NCBI GenBank assembly: GCA_003235605.1
Contig: QJVU01000095.1
Span: forward strand, 1 to 17,849
Direction of reading: 5' to 3'
DNA: 17,849 nucleotides
Source: Planctomycetota bacterium
GTDB lineage: Bacteria > Planctomycetota > UBA1135 > UBA2386
Position numbers and translations under genes: made by a program. The stretch's first letter is position 1. Each line of letters opens with the position of its first letter. The notes under the pieces are model-generated. The model made no database searches. It had not been told where the DNA came from and was given only the letters and a program-made list of their open reading frames with translations. Positions 1 to 8,411 of this stretch are shown in pieces.

Positions 1-782
1 CCGAGACCCTGAGCCGCGATCCCCAACCGTCCACCGTCCAGGGTGTCGAGTGCAACGGTGAATCCATTGCCTTCCTCTCCCAGCAGGTTCTCCTGGGGCA
101 CCCGCACGTTCTCCAGCAACAGCTCGGTGGTTGGCGAAGCCCTGATGCCGAGCTTGCGTTCCTTCTTGCCCACCGTGACACCCGGGAAGTCCCTCTCCAC
201 GAGGAACGCAGAGATCCCCTTGACCCTGTCTTCCCCGGTGCGGGCGAACACGATATACACCCCCGCCTCGCTGCCGGTGCTGACCCACAGCTTCGGGCCG
301 TTCAAGACATAGCTGTCGCCATCCTTCCTTGCTTCACAGCGTAGCGCGGCTGCGTCGGAGCCCGAGCCAGCCTCCGACAGGCAGTAGGCACCCAGCCACT
401 CACCGTTGACGACCTTTGGAAAGTACCGGGCCTGTTGCTCCGCTGTGCCCCACTTGTGCAGCGGCGCGCAGAACAACGAGATGTGCACCGAGACCGTGAC
501 TCCGGTGGAGGCACAGGCAGCATTGAACTCTTCCAGCATGATGCAGCTGGCAAGGCTGCCCAGCATGCTGCCCCCATGACTCTTCGGGATGGTGATGCCC
601 AGGAAGCCCTGCTCACCGGCCTTGCGAACGATGTCCCTTGGAAACGCTCCCTCCCGATCCAACCTCACCGCTTGCGGCTTGATCTCCTTTTCCGCGAACT
701 CCCGCGCCCTCTGTCGAAAGGCCTCGAGCTCCGGCGACAACTCGAAGTCAGTGACCTGAGGCAAGTTGTTGGTCTCCAACAT
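1..782 (-). CDS. Acyl-CoA dehydrogenase, C-terminus cut by the window edge
   Basis: FAD-dependent acyl-CoA dehydrogenase, which oxidises acyl-CoA to trans-2-enoyl-CoA and passes electrons to ETF. I translated this region by hand because the frame is open to the window edge: 260 codons starting at the ATG 782-780 (MLETNNLPQVTDFELSPELE). The N-terminal helical domain (about 15-125) contains FAEKEIKPQA. The family signature CLSEAGSGSDAAA is at residues 134-146 and GPKLWVSTG in the middle beta domain at 162-170. KLGIRASPTTELLLENV (about 210-226) and LDTLDGGRLGIAAQGLG (about 245-261) are also typical. Roughly 120 C-terminal residues, including the expected catalytic Glu, lie outside. It is the third gene of an operon and starts 5 nt after the dehydrogenase stop, with no clear Shine-Dalgarno, which suggests translational coupling. 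A short-chain (butyryl-CoA type) substrate is inferred from its neighbours, not proven. Confidence 0.93.
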   Translation of the reverse strand, partial: MLETNNLPQVTDFELSPELEAFRQRAREFAEKEIKPQAVRLDREGAFPRDIVRKAGEQGFLGITIPKSHGGSMLGSLASCIMLEEFNAACASTGVTVSVHISLFCAPLHKWGTAEQQARYFPKVVNGEWLGAYCLSEAGSGSDAAALRCEARKDGDSYVLNGPKLWVSTGSEAGVYIVFARTGEDRVKGISAFLVERDFPGVTVGKKERKLGIRASPTTELLLENVRVPQENLLGEEGNGFTVALDTLDGGRLGIAAQGL

Positions 783-787
783 GGCTG

Positions 788-1648
<861 letters not shown>

Positions 1649-1652
1649 CGGA

Positions 1653-2837
1653 TCAGTTCATCATCTCGACGGCCAGGGCCACGGCGTTGCCGCCACCCAG
1701 GCAAAGGCTTGCCAGACCACGGCCGAGGCCGCGGTCCTGCAGGGCGTGGATCAGGGTCGTAAGAATACGGGCACCGGAGCAACCGATGGGGTGGCCCAGG
1801 GCAACGGCACCTCCGTGCACGTTGACCTTCTGGGGATCCAGCTCCAGCACGCGGAGCAGAGCCACGCTCTGCACCGCGAAGGCCTCGTTCAACTCCACCA
1901 GGTCGAAGTCCTGCACGTTGCACTTGAGCAAGGTGCACACCTTCTTGACCGCGACCTCCGGAGCCATCATCACCCATTCCGGAGCCATCCCACCGGTGGC
2001 ATACCCCAGGATCCTGGCGATGGGCTGGACGCCCTCGGCCCTGGCGGTCTCTTCATCCATGACCACCAGGGCGGAAGCACCGTCGTTGATCGTCGAGGCA
2101 TTCCCCGGCGTGACAGTGCCGTCCTTCTCGAACACCGCGCGCAGCCTGGCAAGAGACTCCAGAGACGCATCGGGACGCGGGCCCTCATCACTTGCGAACG
2201 CAGTGACGTTGCCCTTCCGGTCCTTGAGCTCGACGGTGAAGATCTCCTTGTCGAACTTGCCGGCCTTCTGCGCCGCAACCGCGCGCCGGTGGCTCTCCAG
2301 AGCATAGGCGTCCTGGTCCTTGCGGCTGACGTCGTGCTCGCGGTGGACCAGTTCCGCGGTGCTGCCCATGTGAAAGTCGTTGTAGATGTCCCAGAGTCCG
2401 TCCTGGATCATGCCGTCGACGAGCTTGCCATGGCCAAGGCGCTGGCCGGCGCGGGCCTCGGGCAGGTAGTAGGGGCAGTTGCTCATGCTCTCCATGCCCC
2501 CCGCAGCGATGACCTGGTGGTCGCCGGCCTTGATCGCCTGGGCAGCGAGCATCACCGCCTTCAGGCCGCTGCCGCAGACCTTGTTGATCGTGGTGGCACC
2601 GACAGAGTCCGGGATGCCGGCGCCGCGGAGTGCCTGGCGGGCCGGGTTCTGACCCAGGCCGGCGGGCAGCACGCAGCCCATCAGCACCTCCTGGATCTTG
2701 TCTGGTGGCAGGCCAGCGCGGCGGACGGCCTCGCTGATGGCAAGGGCCCCGAGCTCGGTGGCCTTCTTGGATTTGAGGGCGCCTTGGAAGCTGCCGATGG
2801 CTGTGCGGCAGGCCGAGGCAATGACGGGCTTTCCCAT
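1653..2837 (-). CDS. Acetyl-CoA C-acyltransferase (thiolase)
   Basis: Thiolase of 394 aa, which condenses two acetyl-CoA or cleaves 3-ketoacyl-CoA. The nucleophilic cysteine is C88 in [12 protein letters not shown], the active-site His is H349 in [17 protein letters not shown], the second cysteine is C379 in SLCLGGGNA, and NEAF is at 317-320. All catalytic residues are present and the length is typical of AtoB/PhaA-type biosynthetic thiolases. It is the first gene of the minus-strand operon with the dehydrogenases. Its promoter should lie in the 133 bp between it and pap. The leader just before the ATG is a CA-rich run without a Shine-Dalgarno. Whether it works in degradation or synthesis cannot be told from sequence, so I leave the symbol empty. 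Confidence 0.95.
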   Translation of the reverse strand: MGKPVIASACRTAIGSFQGALKSKKATELGALAISEAVRRAGLPPDKIQEVLMGCVLPAGLGQNPARQALRGAGIPDSVGATTINKVCGSGLKAVMLAAQAIKAGDHQVIAAGGMESMSNCPYYLPEARAGQRLGHGKLVDGMIQDGLWDIYNDFHMGSTAELVHREHDVSRKDQDAYALESHRRAVAAQKAGKFDKEIFTVELKDRKGNVTAFASDEGPRPDASLESLARLRAVFEKDGTVTPGNASTINDGASALVVMDEETARAEGVQPIARILGYATGGMAPEWVMMAPEVAVKKVCTLLKCNVQDFDLVELNEAFAVQSVALLRVLELDPQKVNVHGGAVALGHPIGCSGARILTTLIHALQDRGLGRGLASLCLGGGNAVALAVEMMN

Positions 2838-2938
2838 GGCGTGTGTTGGTGTGTGTTTGGCAGTGTGTCGGGAGGTCGTTGGCGGCCGCAGGCGCTGGCT
2901 GGCAGCGCGCGCTCACCGAAGGGGAGAGACCAGATCCT

Positions 2939-2970
2939 AGAGGGTGGGCGGGACCAAATCCACGCCCTCT
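2939..2970 (-). terminator. Possible transcription terminator after pap
   Basis: An imperfect hairpin lies directly after the pap stop codon on the minus strand: AGAGG/CCTCT and GTGG/CCAC arms, a 2-nt bulge and a 12-nt loop. It separates pap from the next operon in the same direction. There is no U-run after it, so it may be a weak or Rho-assisted terminator, or only a 3' end structure. Confidence 0.3.
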
Positions 2971-4437
2971 CTAACCCCTCCGTCCGGCCACCTTTTCCAG
3001 TTGCTGAACAACGGTCCTCAGGACGTATAGCCGCGCGTAGCGTTTGTCGTTTGCCGGGACCAGGTGCCAGGGGGCAATGTCGGTGCTGGTCCGCGCCACC
3101 ATGTCGTTCACCGCCGCCACGTACGCCCCCCACTTCTCGCGGTTGCGGTAGTCCTCGTCGGTGATCTTGTACTTCTTGTACGGCGTCGCCTCTCGAGCCT
3201 CGAACCGGCGTGCCTGCTCCTCCGGATCCAGGTGCAGCCAGAACTTCGCGAGCACAATGCCATGGCTGACTAGCTGTTCCTCGAAGGCATTGATCTCCTC
3301 GTACGCCCGCTGCCACTCAGCCGCCGTGCAGTAGCCTTCGACCCGCTCCACCAGCACCCGCCCATACCAGCTGCGGTCGAAGATCTGCATGCGGCCAGCC
3401 CGCGGCAGCCACCGCCAGAAACGCCACAGGTAGTGGTGGGCCCGCTCCTCGTCGGTCGGGGCGGCAATCGCGGAGACCCGGTAGAACTGGGCCGGCATGG
3501 CCCCGGTGAGACGGCGGATCGTCCCTCCCTTCCCCGCGGCATCCCAGCCTTCGAAGGCCAGGACGCTGGTCACCCCTTTCGTGTAGGCCGCCAGCGCAAC
3601 CTGGCTGAGGCGCTCCTGCAGCTCCGGAAGTTGGTTCTTGTAGTCGTCCTCTTCGACGGTCGCAGAGAGATCCACCTTGCTCAACGCACCGCCTTCGCTC
3701 GACGACTCGAATGCCGGACTCCCCGTGACGGGGGGCGCCTCGCTCTCGAGCCGCCGCCGGATTGCATCCAGGATACGCCGCATCACCAGCAGGTTGCGGT
3801 GGCGCCGGTTCGTGCCCTCCACCATCTGCCAGGGAGCCCAGGCGGTGTCGGTCCGGCGCAGGAACGATTCCGCGGTCTTGATGGCCTCGTCGTAGTTCTC
3901 GTAGATCTTGAAGTCCTGCGGTCCGACGTAGGGATCCTTGTCGGCCTTCTTGAGCCGCTTCTTCAGCTCCTTCTTGGGCACATGGAGCCAGAACTTCAGG
4001 AGCAACACCCCTTCGTCCACCAGGGTCTGCTCGAAAGCGCGTGTCTGGTTGATCCGGTGCTCGAACTCGGCTTCGTCGAAGCGGTCCAGGACCTTCCCGG
4101 CAATTGCACCGAGCACCCAGGCCCCGTAGTGGATGCCGATTCGTCCGTTCGCCGGCAGCGCTCGCCAGTAGCGCCAAAACAGCGGCCGTTCCCTTTCCGC
4201 GTCGGTGGATTCCAGGAACACGTGGGTCTCCATGTGCCGCGCATCCATCCACTCGTGCATCAGGTCGAGCACCTCGTTGCAGCCCTTGCGGTCATCCCCT
4301 ACCAAGAGCATCAAGACCGAGAAGTCCGCCGCCCGCAGGTCGAACTGCGCATTGAGCAGGTCCACCCGCAGCTGGGGAACCGCTGCTTCGTACTCCTCCT
4401 TGGGGAGCTTGGCACCGACTTCGACGGACTCGAACAT
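2971..4437 (-). CDS. pap: Polyphosphate:AMP phosphotransferase, two PPK2 domains
   Basis: Transfers phosphate from inorganic polyphosphate to AMP, giving ADP (PPK2 class II, two-domain type). It is 488 aa, the usual size for the fused form. The C-terminal domain (about 260-485) is intact, with Walker A GWDAAGKGG at 297-305, the Walker B/lid region FDRSWYGRVLVERVEG at 353-368 and KFWLHLDPEEQARR at 398-411. The N-terminal domain (about 15-235) has the same fold landmarks (KFWLHVPKKELKKR) but a degenerate P-loop (VGDDRKGCNEVL) and HYGAW where the active domain has DRSWYG, so only the second half should be catalytic, as known for this family. It follows nth by 4 nt, is probably the last gene of the dsbD-nth-pap operon, and would act in the cytoplasm in energy or nucleotide salvage. 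Confidence 0.93.
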   Translation of the reverse strand: MFESVEVGAKLPKEEYEAAVPQLRVDLLNAQFDLRAADFSVLMLLVGDDRKGCNEVLDLMHEWMDARHMETHVFLESTDAERERPLFWRYWRALPANGRIGIHYGAWVLGAIAGKVLDRFDEAEFEHRINQTRAFEQTLVDEGVLLLKFWLHVPKKELKKRLKKADKDPYVGPQDFKIYENYDEAIKTAESFLRRTDTAWAPWQMVEGTNRRHRNLLVMRRILDAIRRRLESEAPPVTGSPAFESSSEGGALSKVDLSATVEEDDYKNQLPELQERLSQVALAAYTKGVTSVLAFEGWDAAGKGGTIRRLTGAMPAQFYRVSAIAAPTDEERAHHYLWRFWRWLPRAGRMQIFDRSWYGRVLVERVEGYCTAAEWQRAYEEINAFEEQLVSHGIVLAKFWLHLDPEEQARRFEAREATPYKKYKITDEDYRNREKWGAYVAAVNDMVARTSTDIAPWHLVPANDKRYARLYVLRTVVQQLEKVAGRRG

Positions 4438-4441
4438 CGGG

Positions 4442-5101
4442 CTACCCGAACTCCCCCGCCGACGGGCAATCCCGCGCCAGGCGGCAGTCGGCGCATCGGG
4501 GCTTTCGGGCGCTGCAGACCCGCCGACCGTGCCATATCAGGGCGTGGCTGAACCAGACCCAGTCCTTCTTCGAGATCCGCACCATCAGGTCCCGCTCGAT
4601 CTTGACGGGGTCCTTCTCCTCCGTGAGGCCCAGGCGGTTGGCAAGGCGACCCACATGGGTGTCCACCACCACGCCGACGGCGATCCCGAATGCTGTCCCC
4701 AGCACCACGTTGGCCGTCTTGCGAGCCACCCCCGGCAGGGACAACAACTCCTCCATCGTCCGGGGTACTTCGCCTCCGAAGTCCTCAACCAGCTTCTGGG
4801 CCATGCCCCTGAGGCTCTTGGCCTTGTTGCGGAAGAAGCCGGTGCTCTTGATCTCGACCTCCAGCACCTCCCGGGGCATCGCCGCCAGCTCCTCGGGGGT
4901 GTGCACCTTCTGGAACAGTTCCCTGGTGACCATGTTCACCCGCTCGTCCGTGCACTGCGCCGAGAGGATCGTGGCCACCAGCAACTCGAAGGGGTTCCTG
5001 TGGGTCAACGCGCACTGGGGATCGGGATACTCCCTGCGCAGCCCGCTCAGGATGCGCCGCACTCGCAGCTTCTCGAGCTTCTCGGAGTCCTTGACCGGCA
5101 T
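4442..5101 (-). CDS. nth: Endonuclease III (base-excision repair glycosylase/AP lyase)
   Basis: Bifunctional DNA glycosylase and AP lyase that removes oxidised pyrimidines. It is 219 aa, as usual. The helix-hairpin-helix LPGVARKTANVV is at 122-133 with the catalytic Lys128, followed by the catalytic Asp147 in VVVDTHVGRLANR. The [4Fe-4S] ligands follow the classical C-x6-C-x2-C-x5-C pattern at C196, C203, C206 and C212. The N-terminal helix LLVATILSAQCTD is characteristic. It begins 20 nt after the stop of the DsbD-type gene and ends 4 nt before pap, so it is the middle gene of a likely operon. No Shine-Dalgarno is visible before the ATG. The Lys-Asp spacing is 19 residues, one more than I recall for E. 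coli Nth; otherwise it is ordinary. Confidence 0.96.
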   Translation of the reverse strand: MPVKDSEKLEKLRVRRILSGLRREYPDPQCALTHRNPFELLVATILSAQCTDERVNMVTRELFQKVHTPEELAAMPREVLEVEIKSTGFFRNKAKSLRGMAQKLVEDFGGEVPRTMEELLSLPGVARKTANVVLGTAFGIAVGVVVDTHVGRLANRLGLTEEKDPVKIERDLMVRISKKDWVWFSHALIWHGRRVCSARKPRCADCRLARDCPSAGEFG

Positions 5102-5121
5102 GAGGCCCGGTAGTGTAGCAG

Positions 5122-7377
5122 CTAGTTCTCGACGCTCTCCTTCAAGAACTTCAAGACCACGGCCGGATCGGGCTTGAAGCCCGACAGTTTGTTCACGGCC
5201 TTCCCGCTCTCCGGGTCCACTACGACGTAGACCGGCATGCCCGGGTGGCCGACGAACTCCCGTCGCTTTTCCTCCATGCGCCTCACCTGCGCCTCCGGCG
5301 TATCACCCTTGTCGCTGTGCAGGCGTGCCTCGACATAGTGCTCGTTCAACACCTTGAGGAAGTCGTCTCGGAAGAAGTAACTCTTCTCCACGATGCGGCA
5401 CAGGCCTCAAGTGAGGCCCGTGAAGTTCACCAACACCTTCCTCTTCTTGGCCTTGGCCACGGCAATCGCCTTGTCATAGTCCTCGTAGACCACGTCGTGC
5501 CGCGGAACATCGGTCCTGCTGTAGGCCGGCTCGAAGTTGCTCATGAACGGGTGCAGGGGTTTGCCCATGCCACCGTAGAAGAAGTAGATCGCCAGCAGCA
5601 GGATCACGATCCCCAGGATCAGGCGACCAAGCGCCGTCTTCCGCAGACCATGCTTCAGGCTCTGGGCGAAGAGATACAGGGCCGTCACCAGGAAGATGCC
5701 GGACCACAGGAACAGGAAGCGCTCTCGCGGCAGGATCTGCCAGCCCCAGACCATGTCGGAGTTGGAGAAGAACTTCAGCGCCATCGCCAGCTCGATGAAG
5801 GCGAAGAAGATCTTGGCCGTGTTCATCCATTCTCCGGACCGAGGCAGCTTGCCGGGGATGATCGACAACGCCACGAAGGGCACGGCCATGGTGACGCCGA
5901 AGACGCCCATGCCAAGGGCCACCAGGCCATAGTGCGCACCCTCGTGGGTGGCGGTCAGGGCGAGCAACATTCCTAGCACCGGGAAGGTGCAAGCGAACGT
6001 GGCAACCACGAGGGCAGCCCCCATCAGGAACACGCCGAAGTACCCGCCCTGTGAGCCAGCGCCTGACGTTGCATTCATCAGAAAGCGCGGCGGCTGCAGC
6101 TCGTAGATGCCGAACAGCGCCAGGGCGAAGTATACGAACGCGACGCAGAGCGCCAGGTTGACCCATCCGTTCTGGGCGAACTTGATGATCGGCTCGCCCA
6201 CCAGCACCCCGACCAGGACGAAGATCACCACGATGCCCGCGCCGTATGTGAGGGCGAGCGGCAGGACCCTTCCATCCCGGGTCTCCGCCTGCTTCGTGAA
6301 GTAGGAGACCGTGATCGGGATCATCGGATACGTACAGGGCATCACCAGGGCAAACAGCCCCGCTGCGACCGCCAGCAGGATGATCTCCAGCAGGTTCTTG
6401 TCGAGGAGGGGATTCGTCGGCGTGTTGTCGTCGATCGGTGCTCCGGTCTCCACGACCGCTCCCCCCACCACTTCCAGCTCCACCACGAGGTCGTCCTGGC
6501 CATCCATGCAAGCCTGGTCGTCGCAAACCTGGTAGTCGAGGTGGAAGGGAATCGCAAGCCTGCCGGGCCGCGCGCCCATGGGTATCCGGAGCCTCTGCCG
6601 ACCAATGAACGACCCTTCCACGAAGTGGTAGGTCTCGCCGAACCACTCGTGCTCCTTGCCGGGAGGTAGCTCCAGGTCACCGACCACTTCCACCGCGGCA
6701 CCCTTGGCGATCTCGACCCGCGGCACCCTGCCCATCTTGGGGTCCTGTTTGTGACCATAGACGTGGTAGCCATCCGCGACCTGGCCGCGCAACTCCAGGG
6801 TCACGATCGCTCCCGCTGCAGCCCTGGCCGGCACCAACACTGCCTCGATGCGGACGTGATCCCCCTGGTGCACGGTCTTGGTCTTGGTCTCCTGCCCGCC
6901 TGCGCCCAAGACCTGCAGCTTCGCCTCGAAGCCCAGCTCCATCGGCGGATTGCAGAACTCCTCGGTGCAGGCCATGTACGCGACCCGACCCTTGAGCGTC
7001 AGCGACCCCGAGGCCGCGCCGGCGGGCACCTCGAAAACCTGACGGAGGGTCGCATCCCCCAGGAGCCAAGGGCCGGTGTCGTGCATATCGCCCGCCGGAA
7101 CCTGCAACTCGCCGCTTGGCTTCAGGACCGTCCTGCCCAGCTTCAGCGTCGGCGGCGGCGACAACGCCGGGTCTCCGCCGCGGCCATAGATGTGCCAGCC
7201 GTCCTCGATCGTGACTGCCAGCTTCAGGATCACCTGCTCCCCCGGCTTGACCTTGGCAGGCTCGAAGGACGCCTGCACCGAGATCTTGTGATCGTCCTCC
7301 TGGGCCCGAAGGGCGGGGGCCAGGAAGACGAAGGTCACCAGGACAGTGGAAAGGACGGCGAGGCGCTTCGGTCTCAT
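5122..7377 (-). CDS. DsbD-type thiol:disulfide interchange protein, probable selenoprotein (Sec657)
   Basis: Transmembrane reductase that would carry electrons from cytoplasmic thioredoxin to periplasmic partners. Order of parts: signal peptide (about 1-25, ending LRAQ); periplasmic domain 1 (about 30-157) with C137/C142; a second similar domain (about 170-305) with C285/C290; a DsbD-beta-like membrane core (about 328-600, about eight helices) with the redox cysteines C348 (MPCTYPMIP) and C463 (FACTFPVLG); and a C-terminal thioredoxin domain (about 615-751). An in-frame UGA (5409-5407) is codon 657. Across it the reading NFTGLT-U-GLCRIVEKSYFF puts it at the first Cys of CxxC, with C660 second and the likely cis-Pro at 715 (GMPVYVVVDPE). 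There is no frame change at the UGA, and the downstream piece alone is a thioredoxin fold lacking its first strand and active site. A SECIS-like hairpin follows. Alternatives are a nonsense mutation or a base error. No symbol is given because dsbD/scsB assignment is uncertain. Confidence 0.85.
5363..5393 (-). promoter_or_regulatory. Candidate bacterial SECIS element inside the DsbD-type gene
   Basis: On the minus strand, starting 13 nt after the in-frame UGA: TCGT, GGAGAAG, loop AGTTA, CTTCTTC, a 4-nt bulge CGAG, then ACGA. GGAGAAG pairs with CTTCTTC over 7 bp (one G-U), and TCGT pairs with ACGA over 4 bp below the bulge. The apical loop begins after 24 nt from the UGA and its second base is G. 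From memory, bacterial SECIS models need a loop about 16-37 nt after the UGA with a G in the first two loop positions, which this satisfies. It was paired by eye, not folded by computer. Confidence 0.65.
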
Positions 7378-7485
7378 GCGGGGGTCGTCATACGAGGCGG
7401 CGGCTCAGGAGGTTTGGCGTGTCTCCATATAAGGGGAAATGCGCCCGAGGCCATGGCTGGATCCCCCTGAAAGCCCAACTGCCGG

Positions 7486-7491
7486 TATAAG
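7486..7491 (+). promoter_or_regulatory. Possible -10 box (TATAAG) for the secretin-like lipoprotein gene
   Basis: TATAAG matches five of six bases of the sigma-70 -10 consensus and lies 56 nt before the ATG at 7548, in the 170-bp divergent region shared with the DsbD-type gene. I see no convincing -35 box 16-18 nt upstream. A second TATAAG is at 7428-7433. The leader after the box is a pyrimidine-rich tract, not a Shine-Dalgarno. Confidence 0.25.
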
Positions 7492-7547
7492 CTGAGCTGC
7501 CCTCCCCCGCCCCCCCTCTCCGAGACTCCCTCGCACGGAGCCGCCCG

Positions 7548-8411
7548 ATGAAACCCCGCAGCCTCCTTGTCGTCGCCGTTCTGTTCAGTGCCACATCGTG
7601 CCAGCTGGCCCGGCCCGTGCCCGAGCCGCTTGCGCGGGGCGCCGCCCAGCCCATCCAGTACACCGGAGCCGTGTCCCAGGAGAGCTGGGTCACGGCGGCG
7701 ACCCCTGCTTCGAGCCCGGAGACCCCACCCGGGACCGAGCCTGCGCCGAGTGCCGAGGACATCGTGCGCCTCGAGACCGCGATCTACGTGATCGACCGCG
7801 AGGCAGCAAACCGCCTCCTGTCCCTGCCCTACGCCGGTCTGGTCGCCGCCGACGTGGACCATGCCCAGAGTCAGGCAGCCCTGGCGTCCCTGGAACGACT
7901 GGGGAGCGCCACCATGCTCACCCGCCAGGAGATCGGTTGCTTCGACCGGTCGAAGGCGATCCTCACGCTGGTGCGCCAGAAGAGCTACGTGCAGGGCTAC
8001 GACTTGCTCGGCATCGAGGACGCCATGGTGGCGGATCCCAAGGTGGGCGTGGTGAAGGACGGCATGCTCCTGGACATCAAGCCGACCCGCAGCGAGGACC
8101 GGGCGGCGCTGGAGTTGGACCTCACGCTCACCCTCAGCAGGCTGGAATCTCCACTCCCCACAGTGCGGGTGCCTGGCCGACTGCCCACGGAGGGCCGTCT
8201 GCTCATGGAGCTTCCGGTGTTCGCCAACGAACGTCTCGAGACCAAGGCAAGGCTTGCCTCCCACAGGACCCTGTTCTTCGGCGGCCTCGCCTCGAGAGGT
8301 GGTGGCGACGAGGTGATGATGGTGTTCCTGCGCCAGCTGGATGGCGACGACGCTAATCCGGGAGCCGCCTCGCGTAGCGGTATTCCGACTGCAGGGTCAA
8401 CACCGCCATAG
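7548..8411 (+). CDS. Putative lipoprotein with an orphan secretin-type beta segment
   Basis: 287 aa. The N-terminus is basic and hydrophobic and ends in SATSCQL, a possible but imperfect lipobox at Cys18. A Pro/Ala/Thr-rich linker follows (about 20-70). The body (about 75-270) contains LGIEDAMVADPKVGVVKDGM, then LLDIKPTRSEDRAALELDLT, and later MELPVFANERLETKARL. This resembles the strand-turn pattern of the C-terminal secretin domain (type II/III secretion) found in many short planctomycete proteins, where G-L-D-V-x-P-x-x-S-x-D-R is recurrent. It lacks the N0/N1 ring domains and is too short for a full outer-membrane secretin, so a pore role is not supported. It is transcribed divergently from the DsbD-type gene, and its last 59 bp overlap the 3' end of the convergent toroid gene. 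Confidence 0.75.
   Translation: MKPRSLLVVAVLFSATSCQLARPVPEPLARGAAQPIQYTGAVSQESWVTAATPASSPETPPGTEPAPSAEDIVRLETAIYVIDREAANRLLSLPYAGLVAADVDHAQSQAALASLERLGSATMLTRQEIGCFDRSKAILTLVRQKSYVQGYDLLGIEDAMVADPKVGVVKDGMLLDIKPTRSEDRAALELDLTLTLSRLESPLPTVRVPGRLPTEGRLLMELPVFANERLETKARLASHRTLFFGGLASRGGGDEVMMVFLRQLDGDDANPGAASRSGIPTAGSTPP

Noticed and set aside
3433..4551. 372-aa plus-strand ORF opposite pap
   Set aside because: Shadow of the pap gene; no recognisable domain and biased composition.
5122..5391. The 89-aa ORF as a separate small thioredoxin-like gene
   Set aside because: It lacks the first strand and the active-site motif of the fold, starts only at a GTG inside the CxxC region, has no RBS, and continues in frame from the DsbD-type ORF across a single UGA.
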